Shown: piece after piece, positions 34,895-44,475 of the stretch
Layout of the letters: the number at the start of each line of letters is the position of its first letter
Position numbering within the stretch: position 1 is the first letter of the stretch
Assembly (NCBI GenBank): GCA_016782125.1
Contig: JADDPA010000209.1
Coordinates: forward strand, 1 to 44,489
Origin: Thermobaculum sp.
Lineage (GTDB): Bacteria; Chloroflexota; Chloroflexia; Thermobaculales; Thermobaculaceae
Reading direction: 5' to 3'
DNA length: 44,489 nt
Program-made: the position numbers and the translations under genes
Notes under the pieces: model-generated
Database searches by the model: none
What the model saw: the letters and a program-made list of their open reading frames with translations, nothing else
What the model was told of the DNA's origin: nothing

Positions 34895-36289
34895 TCAGCT
34901 GGCCGCTTTTGAGGCACCGTTCTGCCGAACAGCCGCCAGACGCGCTTCCAGGTCCGATGGAGAGAGCGCGAGACCCGCTGCCGCCTGGTCACGGTCGCCG
35001 CCGGCTTTGGCAACGGCTTCCACCAACAGCCGGCTCTCAATCTCCCGCATCGCATCGTCCAGTGACCGGGTGTTTTCCAGCACATCCCCCAGGTCCAGCG
35101 TTCGCCCGGACCGAACCTGGCTGAAGACGAGATGATGTGTCGTCACCACACCACCCTGCGCGAGGATCACCGCGCGCTCAACAGTATTCTCCAACTCGCG
35201 CACGTTACCCGGCCAGTCGTGCTCCATGAGCAGCCGCACCGCGTCTTGGGAGATGCTCGCGGGCGGCCCGTCGCTGCGATAGCGATGCTTGCCGAGGAAG
35301 TAGTCAACCAACTCCGGAATGTCCTCCTTGCGCTCGCGCAGAGGTGGCAAGTGGATGTGAATGACGCTCAGCCGGTAAAAGAGATCCTCTCGGAAGTGCC
35401 CTTCGGTGACCTCTTCCTCTAGCACCTTGTTCGTTGCCGCGACTACGCGCGTGTCCACCTTCACGGTCGAGACGCCACCCACCCGTTCGAACTCCCGCTC
35501 CTGCAGGACGCGCAGTAGCTTCTTCTGAGTGCCGAGCGTCATCTCACCGATCTCATCCAGGAAGATCGTGCCCTTGTCTGCCAGCTCGAATCGGCCTTTA
35601 CGCTGGTTGAGGGCGCCGGTGAATGATCCCTTCTCGTGACCGAAGAGCTCGCTCTCGAGCAGCGTCTCCGGCAGCGCAGCACAGTTCACCTTGACAAGGG
35701 GACCACGGCTGAAGGTGGAGTTCGTGTGCAGCGTGTGGGCGACGAGTTCCTTGCCGGTACCGGTCTCGCCGGTAATCAGCACCGTAGCATCCGAACCTGC
35801 CACGCGCCCGATATTCTTGTACACGGACTGCATGGCCGGGCCATTGCCGATTATGCGATCCGAAAGGTCCAGAGGCTCGGCGCGGCCACGCACGTTTTCC
35901 AGCTCACCGGATCGCTTTTCCCGTTCGAAGAACCGATCGACCATACCACTGACATCGTCCAGATCGAACGGCTTTGCGATGTAGTCATACGCGCCGAGTT
36001 GGATGGCCTTGATCGTCGTGGTCGAACTGCCGTATGCGGTCATAACAATCACCGGCACGGCGTTGCCCGTCTGCTTGAGATCGGTAAGCACCCCGATGCC
36101 ATCCAGCTTGGGCATACGGACATCCATGAGGACCAGGTCCGGGCCGTTATTACGGATTCCTTCGAGCACCTGTTCGCCATCTAGAGCGACACATACGTCG
36201 AAACCCTCATCTTCCAGGAAGTCGCGCAGAAGCGATCGTATGGACGCATCATCATCGGCGACCAGTATTCTGCCCCTGTCCTCTGGCAA
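34895..36289 (-). CDS. NtrC-family sigma54-type response regulator
   Basis: A 464-residue three-part regulator. Receiver: D11-D13 acid cluster, phospho-Asp D56 in LMDVRMP, T84 and K106. AAA+ domain: Walker A GETGTGKE (174-181), sigma54-contact loop GSFTGA (221-226, where most have GAFTGA), Walker B TIFLDEIGEM, and NVRELENTVERAV. C-terminal Fis-like helix-turn-helix (DRDQAAAGLALSPSDLEARL). It should activate sigma54 promoters after phosphorylation by a histidine kinase; no kinase is adjacent. TTG start with GGAGG 9 bases upstream. Confidence 0.92.
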   Translation of the reverse strand: MPEDRGRILVADDDASIRSLLRDFLEDEGFDVCVALDGEQVLEGIRNNGPDLVLMDVRMPKLDGIGVLTDLKQTGNAVPVIVMTAYGSSTTTIKAIQLGAYDYIAKPFDLDDVSGMVDRFFEREKRSGELENVRGRAEPLDLSDRIIGNGPAMQSVYKNIGRVAGSDATVLITGETGTGKELVAHTLHTNSTFSRGPLVKVNCAALPETLLESELFGHEKGSFTGALNQRKGRFELADKGTIFLDEIGEMTLGTQKKLLRVLQEREFERVGGVSTVKVDTRVVAATNKVLEEEVTEGHFREDLFYRLSVIHIHLPPLRERKEDIPELVDYFLGKHRYRSDGPPASISQDAVRLLMEHDWPGNVRELENTVERAVILAQGGVVTTHHLVFSQVRSGRTLDLGDVLENTRSLDDAMREIESRLLVEAVAKAGGDRDQAAAGLALSPSDLEARLAAVRQNGASKAAS

Positions 36290-36342
36290 AGTGTGGTTCC
36301 TCCAGTACGGTGCTTGGGAAACGAGGGAAGCCTCAAGGCCGT

Positions 36343-36371
36343 ATTATAGAGAACATACCTAGACTGCGCAA
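36343..36371 (-). promoter_or_regulatory. Promoter of the NtrC-family regulator
   Basis: TTGCGC (36371-36366), 17 bases, TATAAT (36348-36343). A 6-bp inverted repeat ACCTAG/CTAGGT (36357-36380) spans the -35 and may be an operator. Confidence 0.6.
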
Positions 36372-36471
36372 CAGCTAGGTAAAGCTAGCACTGGATGCCT
36401 GTGTTTCTCGCAGCCAAACAGGCTGGACCTTTGTGTGAACGCCCGCCTACGCGCGCGCCACTGGCGTGCGG

Positions 36472-36477
36472 TATAAT
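36472..36477 (+). promoter_or_regulatory. -10 of the apt operon, near-leaderless
   Basis: TATAAT ends 9 bases before the apt ATG at 36487. The -35 region is not recognisable. The predicted RNA start is within a few bases of the ATG. Confidence 0.55.
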
Positions 36478-36486
36478 GCCGCGTTG

Positions 36487-37032
36487 ATGGTAACAAATCA
36501 TATGCAGCAAACATCTAGCGCGGACCTGGCCGAGAAAATTCGGGACATACCCGACTTCCCGAAACCGGGCGTCGTTTTCAAGGATATCACGACGCTGCTG
36601 AAGGAACCAGATGCCTTCAAGCGCGCGATCGATGACCTTGCGCAGCGATTCCAGGCGGATCACATCGACAAGGTCGTGGCGGCAGAGAGTCGGGGGTTCA
36701 TTCTCGGTGCGCCGCTCGCGTACCTGCTCGGTGCTGGCTTCGTACCCGCACGCAAGCTCGGCAAGCTGCCGGGCAAGACAGTGCACGCGCAGTACACGCT
36801 GGAGTACGGCACCAACGACGTAGAGATGCATACGGACGCCGTCACGGCAGGCGACCGGGTGCTGGTGGTCGACGACTTGTTAGCAACCGGCGGAACGGTC
36901 GGGGCAACGATCGAGCTAGTAGAGCAGTTGGACGGCGAGGTCGTCGCGCTTGCGTTCCTCGTTGAGCTTGAGTTCCTGCAGGGTCGCGACAGACTCAAGA
37001 ATCATCGGATTGAGGCCGTTATAACGTATTAG
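36487..37032 (+). CDS. apt: Adenine phosphoribosyltransferase
   Basis: A 181-residue type I PRTase: IRDIPDFPKPGVVFKDITTLL, VAAESRGFILGAPLAY, and the PRPP loop VLVVDDLLATGGTVGATIEL. It salvages adenine to AMP. An ATG at 36502 is also possible. A start before 36472 is excluded by the -10 box. It heads a plus-strand run with ahcY, whose S-adenosylhomocysteine cycle releases adenosine, so the pairing makes metabolic sense. Confidence 0.94.
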   Translation: MVTNHMQQTSSADLAEKIRDIPDFPKPGVVFKDITTLLKEPDAFKRAIDDLAQRFQADHIDKVVAAESRGFILGAPLAYLLGAGFVPARKLGKLPGKTVHAQYTLEYGTNDVEMHTDAVTAGDRVLVVDDLLATGGTVGATIELVEQLDGEVVALAFLVELEFLQGRDRLKNHRIEAVITY

Positions 37033-37072
37033 TGCTGTGAATCGATCGTACACCCAGTAATAGGAGCATGAG

Positions 37073-38341
37073 TTGACGACCACCGAAAACCGATATGACG
37101 TGAAGGATATGACGCAGGCAGCGGCGGGGCACAATCGGATTGCCTGGGCCGAGCGAGACATGCCCGTGCTTCGACAGATCAGCGAACGGCTCGAGACGCA
37201 GAAACCGTTTCAGGGCATACGCATCGCGGGGTGCCTGCACGTCACGACCGAGACCGCGAACCTGTTGCTGGCACTCCAGGCAGGCGGCGCGGAGGTCGCA
37301 TGCGCGGCGAGCAACCCGCTCTCCACACAAGACGACGTGGCTGCAGCCCTGGTCGAGCGTGGTATCGCGACGTATGCCGTCAAGGGTGAGGACGAGACTC
37401 GCTACTACAGCCACATTGAAGCCGTGCTGGCTACCCGCCCCCACATCACGATGGACGACGGCGCGGATCTGGTATCTATGCTCCACCTCAAGAGCCCTGA
37501 ACTCCTGGAGAACGTGCTCGGTGGTACGGAAGAGACGACCACGGGCGTAAACCGTCTGCGCGTGATGGCGGCCGAGGGTGAGCTCAAGTACCCAATCGTC
37601 GCCGTGAACGAGGCATATACCAAGCATATGTTCGACAACCGGTACGGCACTGGCCAGAGCACGCTTGACGGCATTTTGCGCGCTACCAACCGGCTACTCG
37701 CCGGCCGCGTGTTCGTAGTCGCGGGCTACGGCTGGTGCGGTAAGGGCATCGCCCTCCGGGCGCGCGGCATGGGCTGCCAGGTTGTCGTCACCGAGGTGGA
37801 TCCGACGCGTGCACTAGAGGCGGTCATGGACGGCTTCCGCGTGATGCCGATGGCGGAGGCTGCGCCCATAGCAGATATCGTTGTCACCGTCACCGGTGGG
37901 CTACACGCCCTCGGTGAGGACGCGCTCTCGAAGCTCAAAGACGGAGCGATGCTCGCGAACAGCGGCCACTTCAACGACGAGATTGACATCCCCGTGCTGG
38001 AGCGCCTGAGCAAGACAAAGCGTACCTTGCGTACCTTTGTCGATGAGTACGAGATGGAGGACGGCCGCACGCTGTTCCTCATAGCCGATGGGCGACTGGT
38101 GAATCTCGGCGCGGCCGAGGGCCACCCGGCTAGTGTGATGGACATGAGTTTCGCGAATCAGGCGCTCTGCGTCGAGTGGGTGCTGGCGAACCGGCGGGAC
38201 CTCAAGGGCCAGGTATACGACGTGCCCAAGGAGATCGACCAGCAGGTCGCCAAACTCAAGCTCGCGAGCCTTGGCGTGCGCATCGATGAACTCACCGCAT
38301 CGCAGAATGCGTATGCTGGTGACTGGCGCTCCGGAACGTAG
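37073..38341 (+). CDS. ahcY: Adenosylhomocysteinase
   Basis: A 422-residue NAD-dependent enzyme that splits S-adenosylhomocysteine to adenosine and homocysteine. Landmarks: [39 protein letters not shown], the NAD loop [30 protein letters not shown], and [14 protein letters not shown]. Short form without the insert of plant or cyanobacterial enzymes. TTG 37073 with TAGGAG 6 bases upstream. An ATG at 37068 runs at once into a stop. Confidence 0.95.
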   Translation: MTTTENRYDVKDMTQAAAGHNRIAWAERDMPVLRQISERLETQKPFQGIRIAGCLHVTTETANLLLALQAGGAEVACAASNPLSTQDDVAAALVERGIATYAVKGEDETRYYSHIEAVLATRPHITMDDGADLVSMLHLKSPELLENVLGGTEETTTGVNRLRVMAAEGELKYPIVAVNEAYTKHMFDNRYGTGQSTLDGILRATNRLLAGRVFVVAGYGWCGKGIALRARGMGCQVVVTEVDPTRALEAVMDGFRVMPMAEAAPIADIVVTVTGGLHALGEDALSKLKDGAMLANSGHFNDEIDIPVLERLSKTKRTLRTFVDEYEMEDGRTLFLIADGRLVNLGAAEGHPASVMDMSFANQALCVEWVLANRRDLKGQVYDVPKEIDQQVAKLKLASLGVRIDELTASQNAYAGDWRSGT

Positions 38342-38376
38342 TGCAGAGAAGCGCTTCTATCCGAGGAGTACCACAT

Positions 38377-39804
38377 ATGGCTGATAGTACCATCAAGTTC
38401 GGGACGGATGGCTGGCGGGCGGTTATCGCGGAGGACTATACCTTCGACAACGTTCGGCTTGTGTCTCAGGCGGTGGCTCAGTATCTCGAAAAGAACGGCA
38501 CCGCCAGCGGCCCGCTGGTCGTTGGATACGACACGCGCTTCGGCAGCGAGGACTTCGCCCAAGCATGCGCCAGCGTGCTGGCGGCGAACGGGGTGCAGAT
38601 AGTCCTGACTAGTGCGGCAACCCCAACACCTGCGGTCTCCCTGGCGGTGATTGAGCAGAAACTTGCGGGCGGAATCATCATCACCGCGAGTCACAATCCC
38701 GGCCGCTGGAACGGGTTCAAGTACAAGCCCGATTACGGTGGGTCCGCCTCTCCGGAGGTGATCGCCGCAATTGAGGCGGAGTTGGCTGCAATCCCGGATG
38801 GCGGTGTCAAGACCATGTCGTTCGGCGACGCCGTTCAGCAGGGCATGATCGAGACACGAGACGTCGGACCGGCATATCTAGAGAAACTCGCTAGCTTGGC
38901 AGATCTTCCGTCACTCACAGCACGGTCGGGCACGGTGGTGTACGACGCGATGTTCGGGGCAGGTGCCGGTCATCTGAACTCGTTGCTTGATGGTGGCGCG
39001 CTGCGGCTCGTCGGTATCAATCAAGAGCGCAATCCGTTGTTCCCCGGTATCCACGCGCCGGAGCCGATTACGCCGAACCTGGCGAAGCTATGCGCGGCAG
39101 TGCCGGAGTCGGATGCCCTGCTTGGCATCGCCACTGATGGTGACGCCGACCGGGTAGGTATCGTCGACGAGAACGGGAGGTTTGTGAACCAGTTGCAGGT
39201 ATATGCACTGCTCGCGCTGTACCTGCTTGAGGTGCGTGGCATGCGAGGGCCACTCGTCAAGACGCTTTCGCAGAGCTATATGGTGGACAAGCTGGGTGAG
39301 TTGTATGGCGTGCCGGTGCACGAGACGCCGGTCGGCTTCAAGTATGTCGGGCCGAAGATGACCGAAACGGGCGCGATTCTGGGTGGCGAGGAAAGCGGTG
39401 GCTTCGGCTTCCAAGGGCACATCCCGGAGCGTGACGGGACACTGGCGGGGCTGTATATGCTCGATCTGGCTGCCCAGCTAGAGCGGCCACTCAGCAAGGT
39501 GATCGAGTACCTGCATGAGAAAGTCGGCCAGTACTACTACAATCGGCTCGACCTAACGTTCGACGGGGGCTTGCGATCCGAGATCGAGCAGCGGCTGCGC
39601 GCAAATCCTCCCGACTCCTTGCTTGGCAGGAAGCTTGCGCGGTTCCAGTCCGATGACGGCTATAAGTACGTCCTTGAGGACGGTACGTGGCTACTCCTTC
39701 GCTTCTCCGGCACGGAACCGGTGATGCGCGTATACACAGAGACCGACGCTGAGGAAAACGTGCAGCCAATGCTCTCTCTGGGTCGCGAACTGGCAGGCGT
39801 GTAG
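38377..39804 (+). CDS. Phosphoglucomutase/phosphomannomutase family protein
   Basis: A 475-residue alpha-D-phosphohexomutase. Phosphoserine loop ITASHNPGRWNGFKYKP, metal loop DGDADRVGIVD, sugar loop GGEESGGFGFQGHIPERDG, and phosphate loop RFSGTEPVMRVY, in the right order. GEESGG leans to glucose phosphates. Start ATG 38377 has GAGGAG 8 bases upstream. It interconverts hexose 1- and 6-phosphates for wall, polysaccharide or glycogen precursors. Exact substrate is not determined. Confidence 0.92.
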   Translation: MADSTIKFGTDGWRAVIAEDYTFDNVRLVSQAVAQYLEKNGTASGPLVVGYDTRFGSEDFAQACASVLAANGVQIVLTSAATPTPAVSLAVIEQKLAGGIIITASHNPGRWNGFKYKPDYGGSASPEVIAAIEAELAAIPDGGVKTMSFGDAVQQGMIETRDVGPAYLEKLASLADLPSLTARSGTVVYDAMFGAGAGHLNSLLDGGALRLVGINQERNPLFPGIHAPEPITPNLAKLCAAVPESDALLGIATDGDADRVGIVDENGRFVNQLQVYALLALYLLEVRGMRGPLVKTLSQSYMVDKLGELYGVPVHETPVGFKYVGPKMTETGAILGGEESGGFGFQGHIPERDGTLAGLYMLDLAAQLERPLSKVIEYLHEKVGQYYYNRLDLTFDGGLRSEIEQRLRANPPDSLLGRKLARFQSDDGYKYVLEDGTWLLLRFSGTEPVMRVYTETDAEENVQPMLSLGRELAGV

Positions 39805-39806
39805 GC

Positions 39807-40535
39807 GTGCCAATGGCGGATTCCAACAGCCCCAGCAACATCCCGCACCGGAAGGATTCGCTGGAGTTGATTGCCCGGGAAGTGCGCACCTGCCAGCTTT
39901 GTCCACTGAGCAAGACTCGCACGCACGCCGTACCAGGCGAGGGAGACCCTGAAGCGGCGCTGCTCCTGATCGGCGAAGGCCCAGGGTACAACGAGGACAA
40001 GCTCGGGCGACCGTTCGTTGGCGCGGCAGGCAAATTTCTGGGGGAGTTGCTTGCCTCAGCGGACCTGAAGCGAGACGACGTGTACATCACGAACGTGGTG
40101 AAGTGTCGCCCGCCGCAGAACCGCGATCCAGCGCCCGAGGAGATATGGGCCTGTAGTGGCTACCTGCAGCGGCAGATTCGACTCATCCAGCCATCGGTGA
40201 TCGCGACGCTGGGCCGGCACTCGATGGCGGTGTACTTCCCTACGGAGCGCATCTCACGGATCCACGGACAGGCGCGCAGCGTTGACGGGCTGACGATCGT
40301 GCCTTTGTTCCATCCGGCGGCGGCGCTCCACCAGCCCGCGCTCAAGGCGGCGGAATTCGAGGACTTCGCGCGCCTGCCGGAGATCCTTCGTCAAGCGTCC
40401 ACGCCACAGGCGTCAGTGGTGGAGAAACAGGTAGGCGCCGAGCCAGAGCAGAACGCACCACGGCCGCAGCAAGAAGAGGTCGCTCCCGAGAAGCGAGCGC
40501 AAGAAGCACCGGAACAGTTGAAACTATTCGAGTAG
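39807..40535 (+). CDS. Type 4 (Fe-S) uracil-DNA glycosylase with clamp-binding tail
   Basis: A 242-residue family 4 UDG. Four cluster cysteines: CQLC near residue 30, and those in VVKCRPPQNRDP and EIWACSGY. Motif 1 GEGPGYNEDKLGRPFVG, motif 2 LFHPAAAL. It removes uracil from DNA. A C-terminal extension of about 45 residues, Glu/Gln/Pro-rich and probably disordered, ends in QLKLFE, which fits the beta-clamp motif QL(S/D)LF in all but the middle position. GTG start, 2 bases after the mutase; ATG 39813 is an alternative. Confidence 0.92.
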   Translation: MPMADSNSPSNIPHRKDSLELIAREVRTCQLCPLSKTRTHAVPGEGDPEAALLLIGEGPGYNEDKLGRPFVGAAGKFLGELLASADLKRDDVYITNVVKCRPPQNRDPAPEEIWACSGYLQRQIRLIQPSVIATLGRHSMAVYFPTERISRIHGQARSVDGLTIVPLFHPAAALHQPALKAAEFEDFARLPEILRQASTPQASVVEKQVGAEPEQNAPRPQQEEVAPEKRAQEAPEQLKLFE

Positions 40536-40565
40536 GCAAACACGCCTGCTGATGAGGAAGATATC

Positions 40566-42224
40566 GTGAGAAGTGATAACGTCAAGATAATACCGCTCGG
40601 TGGCGTCGGCGAGGTCGGCAAGAACATGATCGCCATCGAGTACGACAACGAGATAATTATCGCCGACTGCGGCCTCGCGTTCCCGGAAGATGACATGCTG
40701 GGGGTCGACTTGCTGATCCCCGACATTAGCTACCTTCGCCGAACGAAGAAGAGGATTGTGGGATATGTCATCTCGCACGGTCATGAGGACCATATCGGCG
40801 GCCTGGCATACATACTTCCGGAGATCAACGCCCCAATTTGGGCGACGCCGCTCACGCGAGGACTGATCGAAGGCAAGCTACGGGAAGCGAAGCTTCTCGA
40901 CAAGACCCAGTTGCATACCTTTGAAGATGGCGACACCGTCCAGGTGGGCGGCTTCACGGTCGAAACGTTCCTGGTCAGTCACAGTATCCCGGACGCGGTC
41001 GGCCTGGCCATAACGTGCGGCGCGGGCACGGTGGTGTACACCGGCGACTTCAAGTTCGACCAGACGCCGGTGGATGGCCGCGTCTCCAACTTCGCGAAGA
41101 TGGCAGAGATCGGTGGCAAGAGTGTTCTGGTACTGCTGTCGGACTGCGTGCACGTAGAAACGCCGGGGCACACGCCGAGCGAACAGGTCGTAACCGAGAC
41201 CTTCCGACGGGTGTTTGGGCGGGCTGAGGGCCGGATCATTATCGCGACTTTCGCCTCACTCATCGCGCGGATTCAACAGTCGATCGATGTCGCCGAGGAG
41301 TACGGCCGCAAGGTGGCGGTTGTCGGACGATCGCTGGAACGCAACGTCGCGATTGCAACGGAGTTGGGCTATCTCCGCTCCCGACCGGGGACGCTCGTCA
41401 GCTTGCAGGAACTGGGTCGGGAAGACGCAGAGAAGGCAGTACTGATCGTCACCGGCAGCCAGGGCGAACCAACCAGTGTGCTGAATCGGATCGCCAACAA
41501 GGACCACAGAAGTGTTAAGCTGCAGGAGGGCGACACGGTGATCGTCTCTGCCACGCCAATCCCGGGTAACGAGACCGCCGTGTCGCGTATCATCAACAAC
41601 CTATTTGTCCAGGGTGCGGAGGTGATTTACAGCGCGATTGATCGCGTGCACGTCTCGGGGCACGCGAGTTCCGACGAGCTTCGGCTGATGCTCAACATCA
41701 TGAAACCGAAGTACGCCGTACCCATTCACGGGGAGCGTCGGCATCTTATGATGTACAAGAAACTCGCGGTGAGTGTCGGTATTCCGGCCGAGAACGTCGT
41801 AATCCCCGAGAACGGTGCGGTCATGCAGTTCGGGCCCGAGCGCGGCGGCATCGTGGACCGCACCCCGAGCAAACTCGTCTTCGTGGACGGTGTCTCGGTG
41901 GGCGATGTGGATCACGTGGTGCTCCGAGACCGGCAGTTGCTATCGCAGGACGGGATGCTACTCGTCGTTCTCAGCATCGACCGGCAGACGGGCCACCTCG
42001 TTGCCGGGCCGGACTTGATCTCCCGCGGCTTCCTGTACGAGGGGGAGGAGTATCGGGTAACGGAGGAAGCTCGCGAACTGGTGCGACGCACGTTCCAGCA
42101 TGATGGGGACATACCGTCTGAATGGAGCTGGGCGCACAGAAAGATCAAGAACTCGCTCGGACAACTGGTGTACCAGCGCACCGGGCGTAGACCGATGATA
42201 CTGCCGGTCGTGATGGAGGTTTAG
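40566..42224 (+). CDS. rnj: Ribonuclease J
   Basis: A 552-residue beta-CASP nuclease for mRNA decay and rRNA processing. Metal motif SHGHEDHIGG, H in LVSHSIPDAVG, D in YTGDFKFDQTP, beta-CASP segment ATFASLIARIQQSIDVA, SGHASSDELRLML, PIHGERRHL, and the C-terminal domain. The segment after the second metal Asp reads SDCVHVETPGHTPSE where RNases J usually have SDSTNAE. GTG 40566 with GAGGAAG 5 bases upstream. Confidence 0.92.
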   Translation: MRSDNVKIIPLGGVGEVGKNMIAIEYDNEIIIADCGLAFPEDDMLGVDLLIPDISYLRRTKKRIVGYVISHGHEDHIGGLAYILPEINAPIWATPLTRGLIEGKLREAKLLDKTQLHTFEDGDTVQVGGFTVETFLVSHSIPDAVGLAITCGAGTVVYTGDFKFDQTPVDGRVSNFAKMAEIGGKSVLVLLSDCVHVETPGHTPSEQVVTETFRRVFGRAEGRIIIATFASLIARIQQSIDVAEEYGRKVAVVGRSLERNVAIATELGYLRSRPGTLVSLQELGREDAEKAVLIVTGSQGEPTSVLNRIANKDHRSVKLQEGDTVIVSATPIPGNETAVSRIINNLFVQGAEVIYSAIDRVHVSGHASSDELRLMLNIMKPKYAVPIHGERRHLMMYKKLAVSVGIPAENVVIPENGAVMQFGPERGGIVDRTPSKLVFVDGVSVGDVDHVVLRDRQLLSQDGMLLVVLSIDRQTGHLVAGPDLISRGFLYEGEEYRVTEEARELVRRTFQHDGDIPSEWSWAHRKIKNSLGQLVYQRTGRRPMILPVVMEV

Positions 42225-42264
42225 CCCTCGGGCGCCTCCCTCGCGTGGTCGATGGAGGTGCAGT

Positions 42265-44475
42265 GTGACAGCAACCGGGCGCCAGGTGCCAACCAAGGAA
42301 CGAGCCGCGTCGAAACGGCCGGCGGCAAAACAGACTATACCGAAGCGAGCCCGGGGAGATCAGCCATCATCGCCAGCGCGAAAAGGGAAGAGGCCGGTAA
42401 GCTCACCACGACCCACCGTGGCGCAGCCGACGGTCAAAGCGCGCCCGCATCTCGCTAGTCGGGTCCTGGGCTTACTGCTGTTTCTCGGCGCGCTATTCCT
42501 TGCGTTCACGGGCATCGACCCAACACTTGGACCAAGCGGGCCACTTGATGCGCTCAAGAACCTCGCCGGCGCGGCGACCATTCCGGCGGTCATAGTGCTT
42601 ACCGGGATCGCGCTGCTATTGCTACTGCGACCCAGTCGGTCTCTCGGCGGCAGAGTCCTCCGTCTTGGAGCTGGGGCTGCGCTTGTCGTATGGTCCATCG
42701 CTGGCCTGCTCGCGGCTGTCAATGCGGGTGGCATAGCTGGCGCGGTCCTGTGGAAGGCGCTAGCGGGCGCTATAGGCCTCAGTGCGCTTCCCATCCTGCT
42801 TGGAGCATGTCTGCTCGGCTTCCTCCTCATGGGGGTGCCGCCACGCACGTTGTTCCGTGGTGCTCGCCGGTCGGTCGGCGCCCTCGCAGCAGCAGGTTTC
42901 TGGCTTGTGGGCTCCCTGATCTGGCTGCGTGAGAAGACGACGCCGCAGCCACCCATGGCCACCGGGCAACAGCCGGCAATGCAGAGGAAACCGGCTAAGG
43001 CACGCCCTGCGCCGGTACCGCCGCCTGCGGAAAAGCAGGAAGCTACGCAGCCGATGCTTCCTGTGATCCACACCCACGTCGATGAGCCGCCACGGACGCC
43101 ACCGCGCCCCGAGGATTGGGCGCTTCCCCCGATCTCCATGCTCCAGCTCTCGGAGCAAGTGGAGGTCAGTGAGGTGGACGCACGGCAGCGGGCAAAGGTC
43201 ATCGAGAATACCCTCAAGAGTTTCGGCGTTGACGCGCTCGTACGGGAGATCAACCCCGGACCCACCGTAACCCAGTTCGCGCTCGAACCCGGCGTGGGCA
43301 CTAAGGTCGCGCGGATAACGTCGCTGCAGAACGACCTGGCGCTCGCCCTTGCGGCGCCGTCTATTCGTATCGAGGCGCCGGTGCCGGGTCAGTCGCGTGT
43401 TGGGCTCGAGATCCCCAACGCACAGGCCGCGTCAGTGTTGCTTAGGGACGTTATGGACAGCGGCGCGTTCCACAACACCAAGGGCAAGCTCAAGCTGGCG
43501 CTGGGACGCGACGTCACGGGACGCGCAGTCGTTGGCGACCTGGCCCGAATGCCGCACCTGCTCATCGCGGGAGCGACCGGCGCGGGAAAGAGTGTGTGCC
43601 TGAACTCCATCATCGCGGGGCTGCTCTTTCAACATACACCCGACGAACTTCGCTTCCTGATGGTCGACCCGAAGATGGTGGAGCTAAAGACCTTCGATGG
43701 TGTGCCCCATTTGGTCTGGCCGGTGGTCACAGAGATGGACAAGGTGGTAGGCGTCCTCAAGTACGCCGTCGGCGAGATGGAGCGGCGCTACAAGGAGTTC
43801 TCGGAGCTCGGGATACGCAACCTTGACGGTTACAACCGGAAGCTAGAAGCGGAGGGAAAACCGAAGCTTGCCCGCATGGTGGTAATCATTGACGAGCTCG
43901 CAGACCTTATGATGGCCGCTCCCGAGGAGGTGGAGGCATCCATCTGCCGCTTGGCACAGATGGCTCGCGCGGTCGGCATCCATCTCATACTGGCTACCCA
44001 GCGCCCGTCCGTTGATGTTGTTACCGGCCTCATCAAGGCGAACTTCCCGTCGCGCATAGCGTTCGCGGTAAGCTCACAGATCGATAGCCGCGTGATCCTC
44101 GACATGCCTGGCGCAGAGCGCCTGCTTGGCCGCGGCGACATGCTGTTCGTCGGACCAGACTCCGTCAAGCCCTCGCGGGTTCAGGGCACCTTCGTCGCCG
44201 ATGAGGAGATAGATGCCGTGGTCAATCACTGGAAAAGCATGCAGCCCGCCGAGTACGACCAGGAGGTGGGCCGAATGCTCGATTCTGAGACGCGGAAGGC
44301 AGAGAACCCGGACGAGGATCCGCTGTTCAAGCAGGCGCTCGCCCTCGCGGAGACGCACGGCCGACTCTCGACCAGTCTCCTGCAGCGGAAGCTGCGCATC
44401 GGGTATAACCGCGCTGCGCGCCTCATGGATGCGCTCAAAGCAAGCGGCGAGCTTGATACGGAACTTGGTGACTGA
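42265..44475 (+). CDS. ftsK: DNA translocase FtsK/SpoIIIE
   Basis: A 736-residue division motor. A basic N-terminus, then four or five membrane helices (residues about 65-220), a short Pro/Gln-rich linker, the alpha domain, the RecA-like beta domain with Walker A GATGAGKS near 435 and Walker B VVIIDELADLM near 541, LATQRPSVDVVTGLIKANFPSRIAF, and the gamma winged helix (RLSTSLLQRKLRIGYNRAARLMDAL) that reads KOPS/SRS. The linker is much shorter than in E. coli. GTG 42265 with GGAGG 6 bases upstream. It is complete and ends 14 bases before the window edge. Confidence 0.96.
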   Translation: MTATGRQVPTKERAASKRPAAKQTIPKRARGDQPSSPARKGKRPVSSPRPTVAQPTVKARPHLASRVLGLLLFLGALFLAFTGIDPTLGPSGPLDALKNLAGAATIPAVIVLTGIALLLLLRPSRSLGGRVLRLGAGAALVVWSIAGLLAAVNAGGIAGAVLWKALAGAIGLSALPILLGACLLGFLLMGVPPRTLFRGARRSVGALAAAGFWLVGSLIWLREKTTPQPPMATGQQPAMQRKPAKARPAPVPPPAEKQEATQPMLPVIHTHVDEPPRTPPRPEDWALPPISMLQLSEQVEVSEVDARQRAKVIENTLKSFGVDALVREINPGPTVTQFALEPGVGTKVARITSLQNDLALALAAPSIRIEAPVPGQSRVGLEIPNAQAASVLLRDVMDSGAFHNTKGKLKLALGRDVTGRAVVGDLARMPHLLIAGATGAGKSVCLNSIIAGLLFQHTPDELRFLMVDPKMVELKTFDGVPHLVWPVVTEMDKVVGVLKYAVGEMERRYKEFSELGIRNLDGYNRKLEAEGKPKLARMVVIIDELADLMMAAPEEVEASICRLAQMARAVGIHLILATQRPSVDVVTGLIKANFPSRIAFAVSSQIDSRVILDMPGAERLLGRGDMLFVGPDSVKPSRVQGTFVADEEIDAVVNHWKSMQPAEYDQEVGRMLDSETRKAENPDEDPLFKQALALAETHGRLSTSLLQRKLRIGYNRAARLMDALKASGELDTELGD

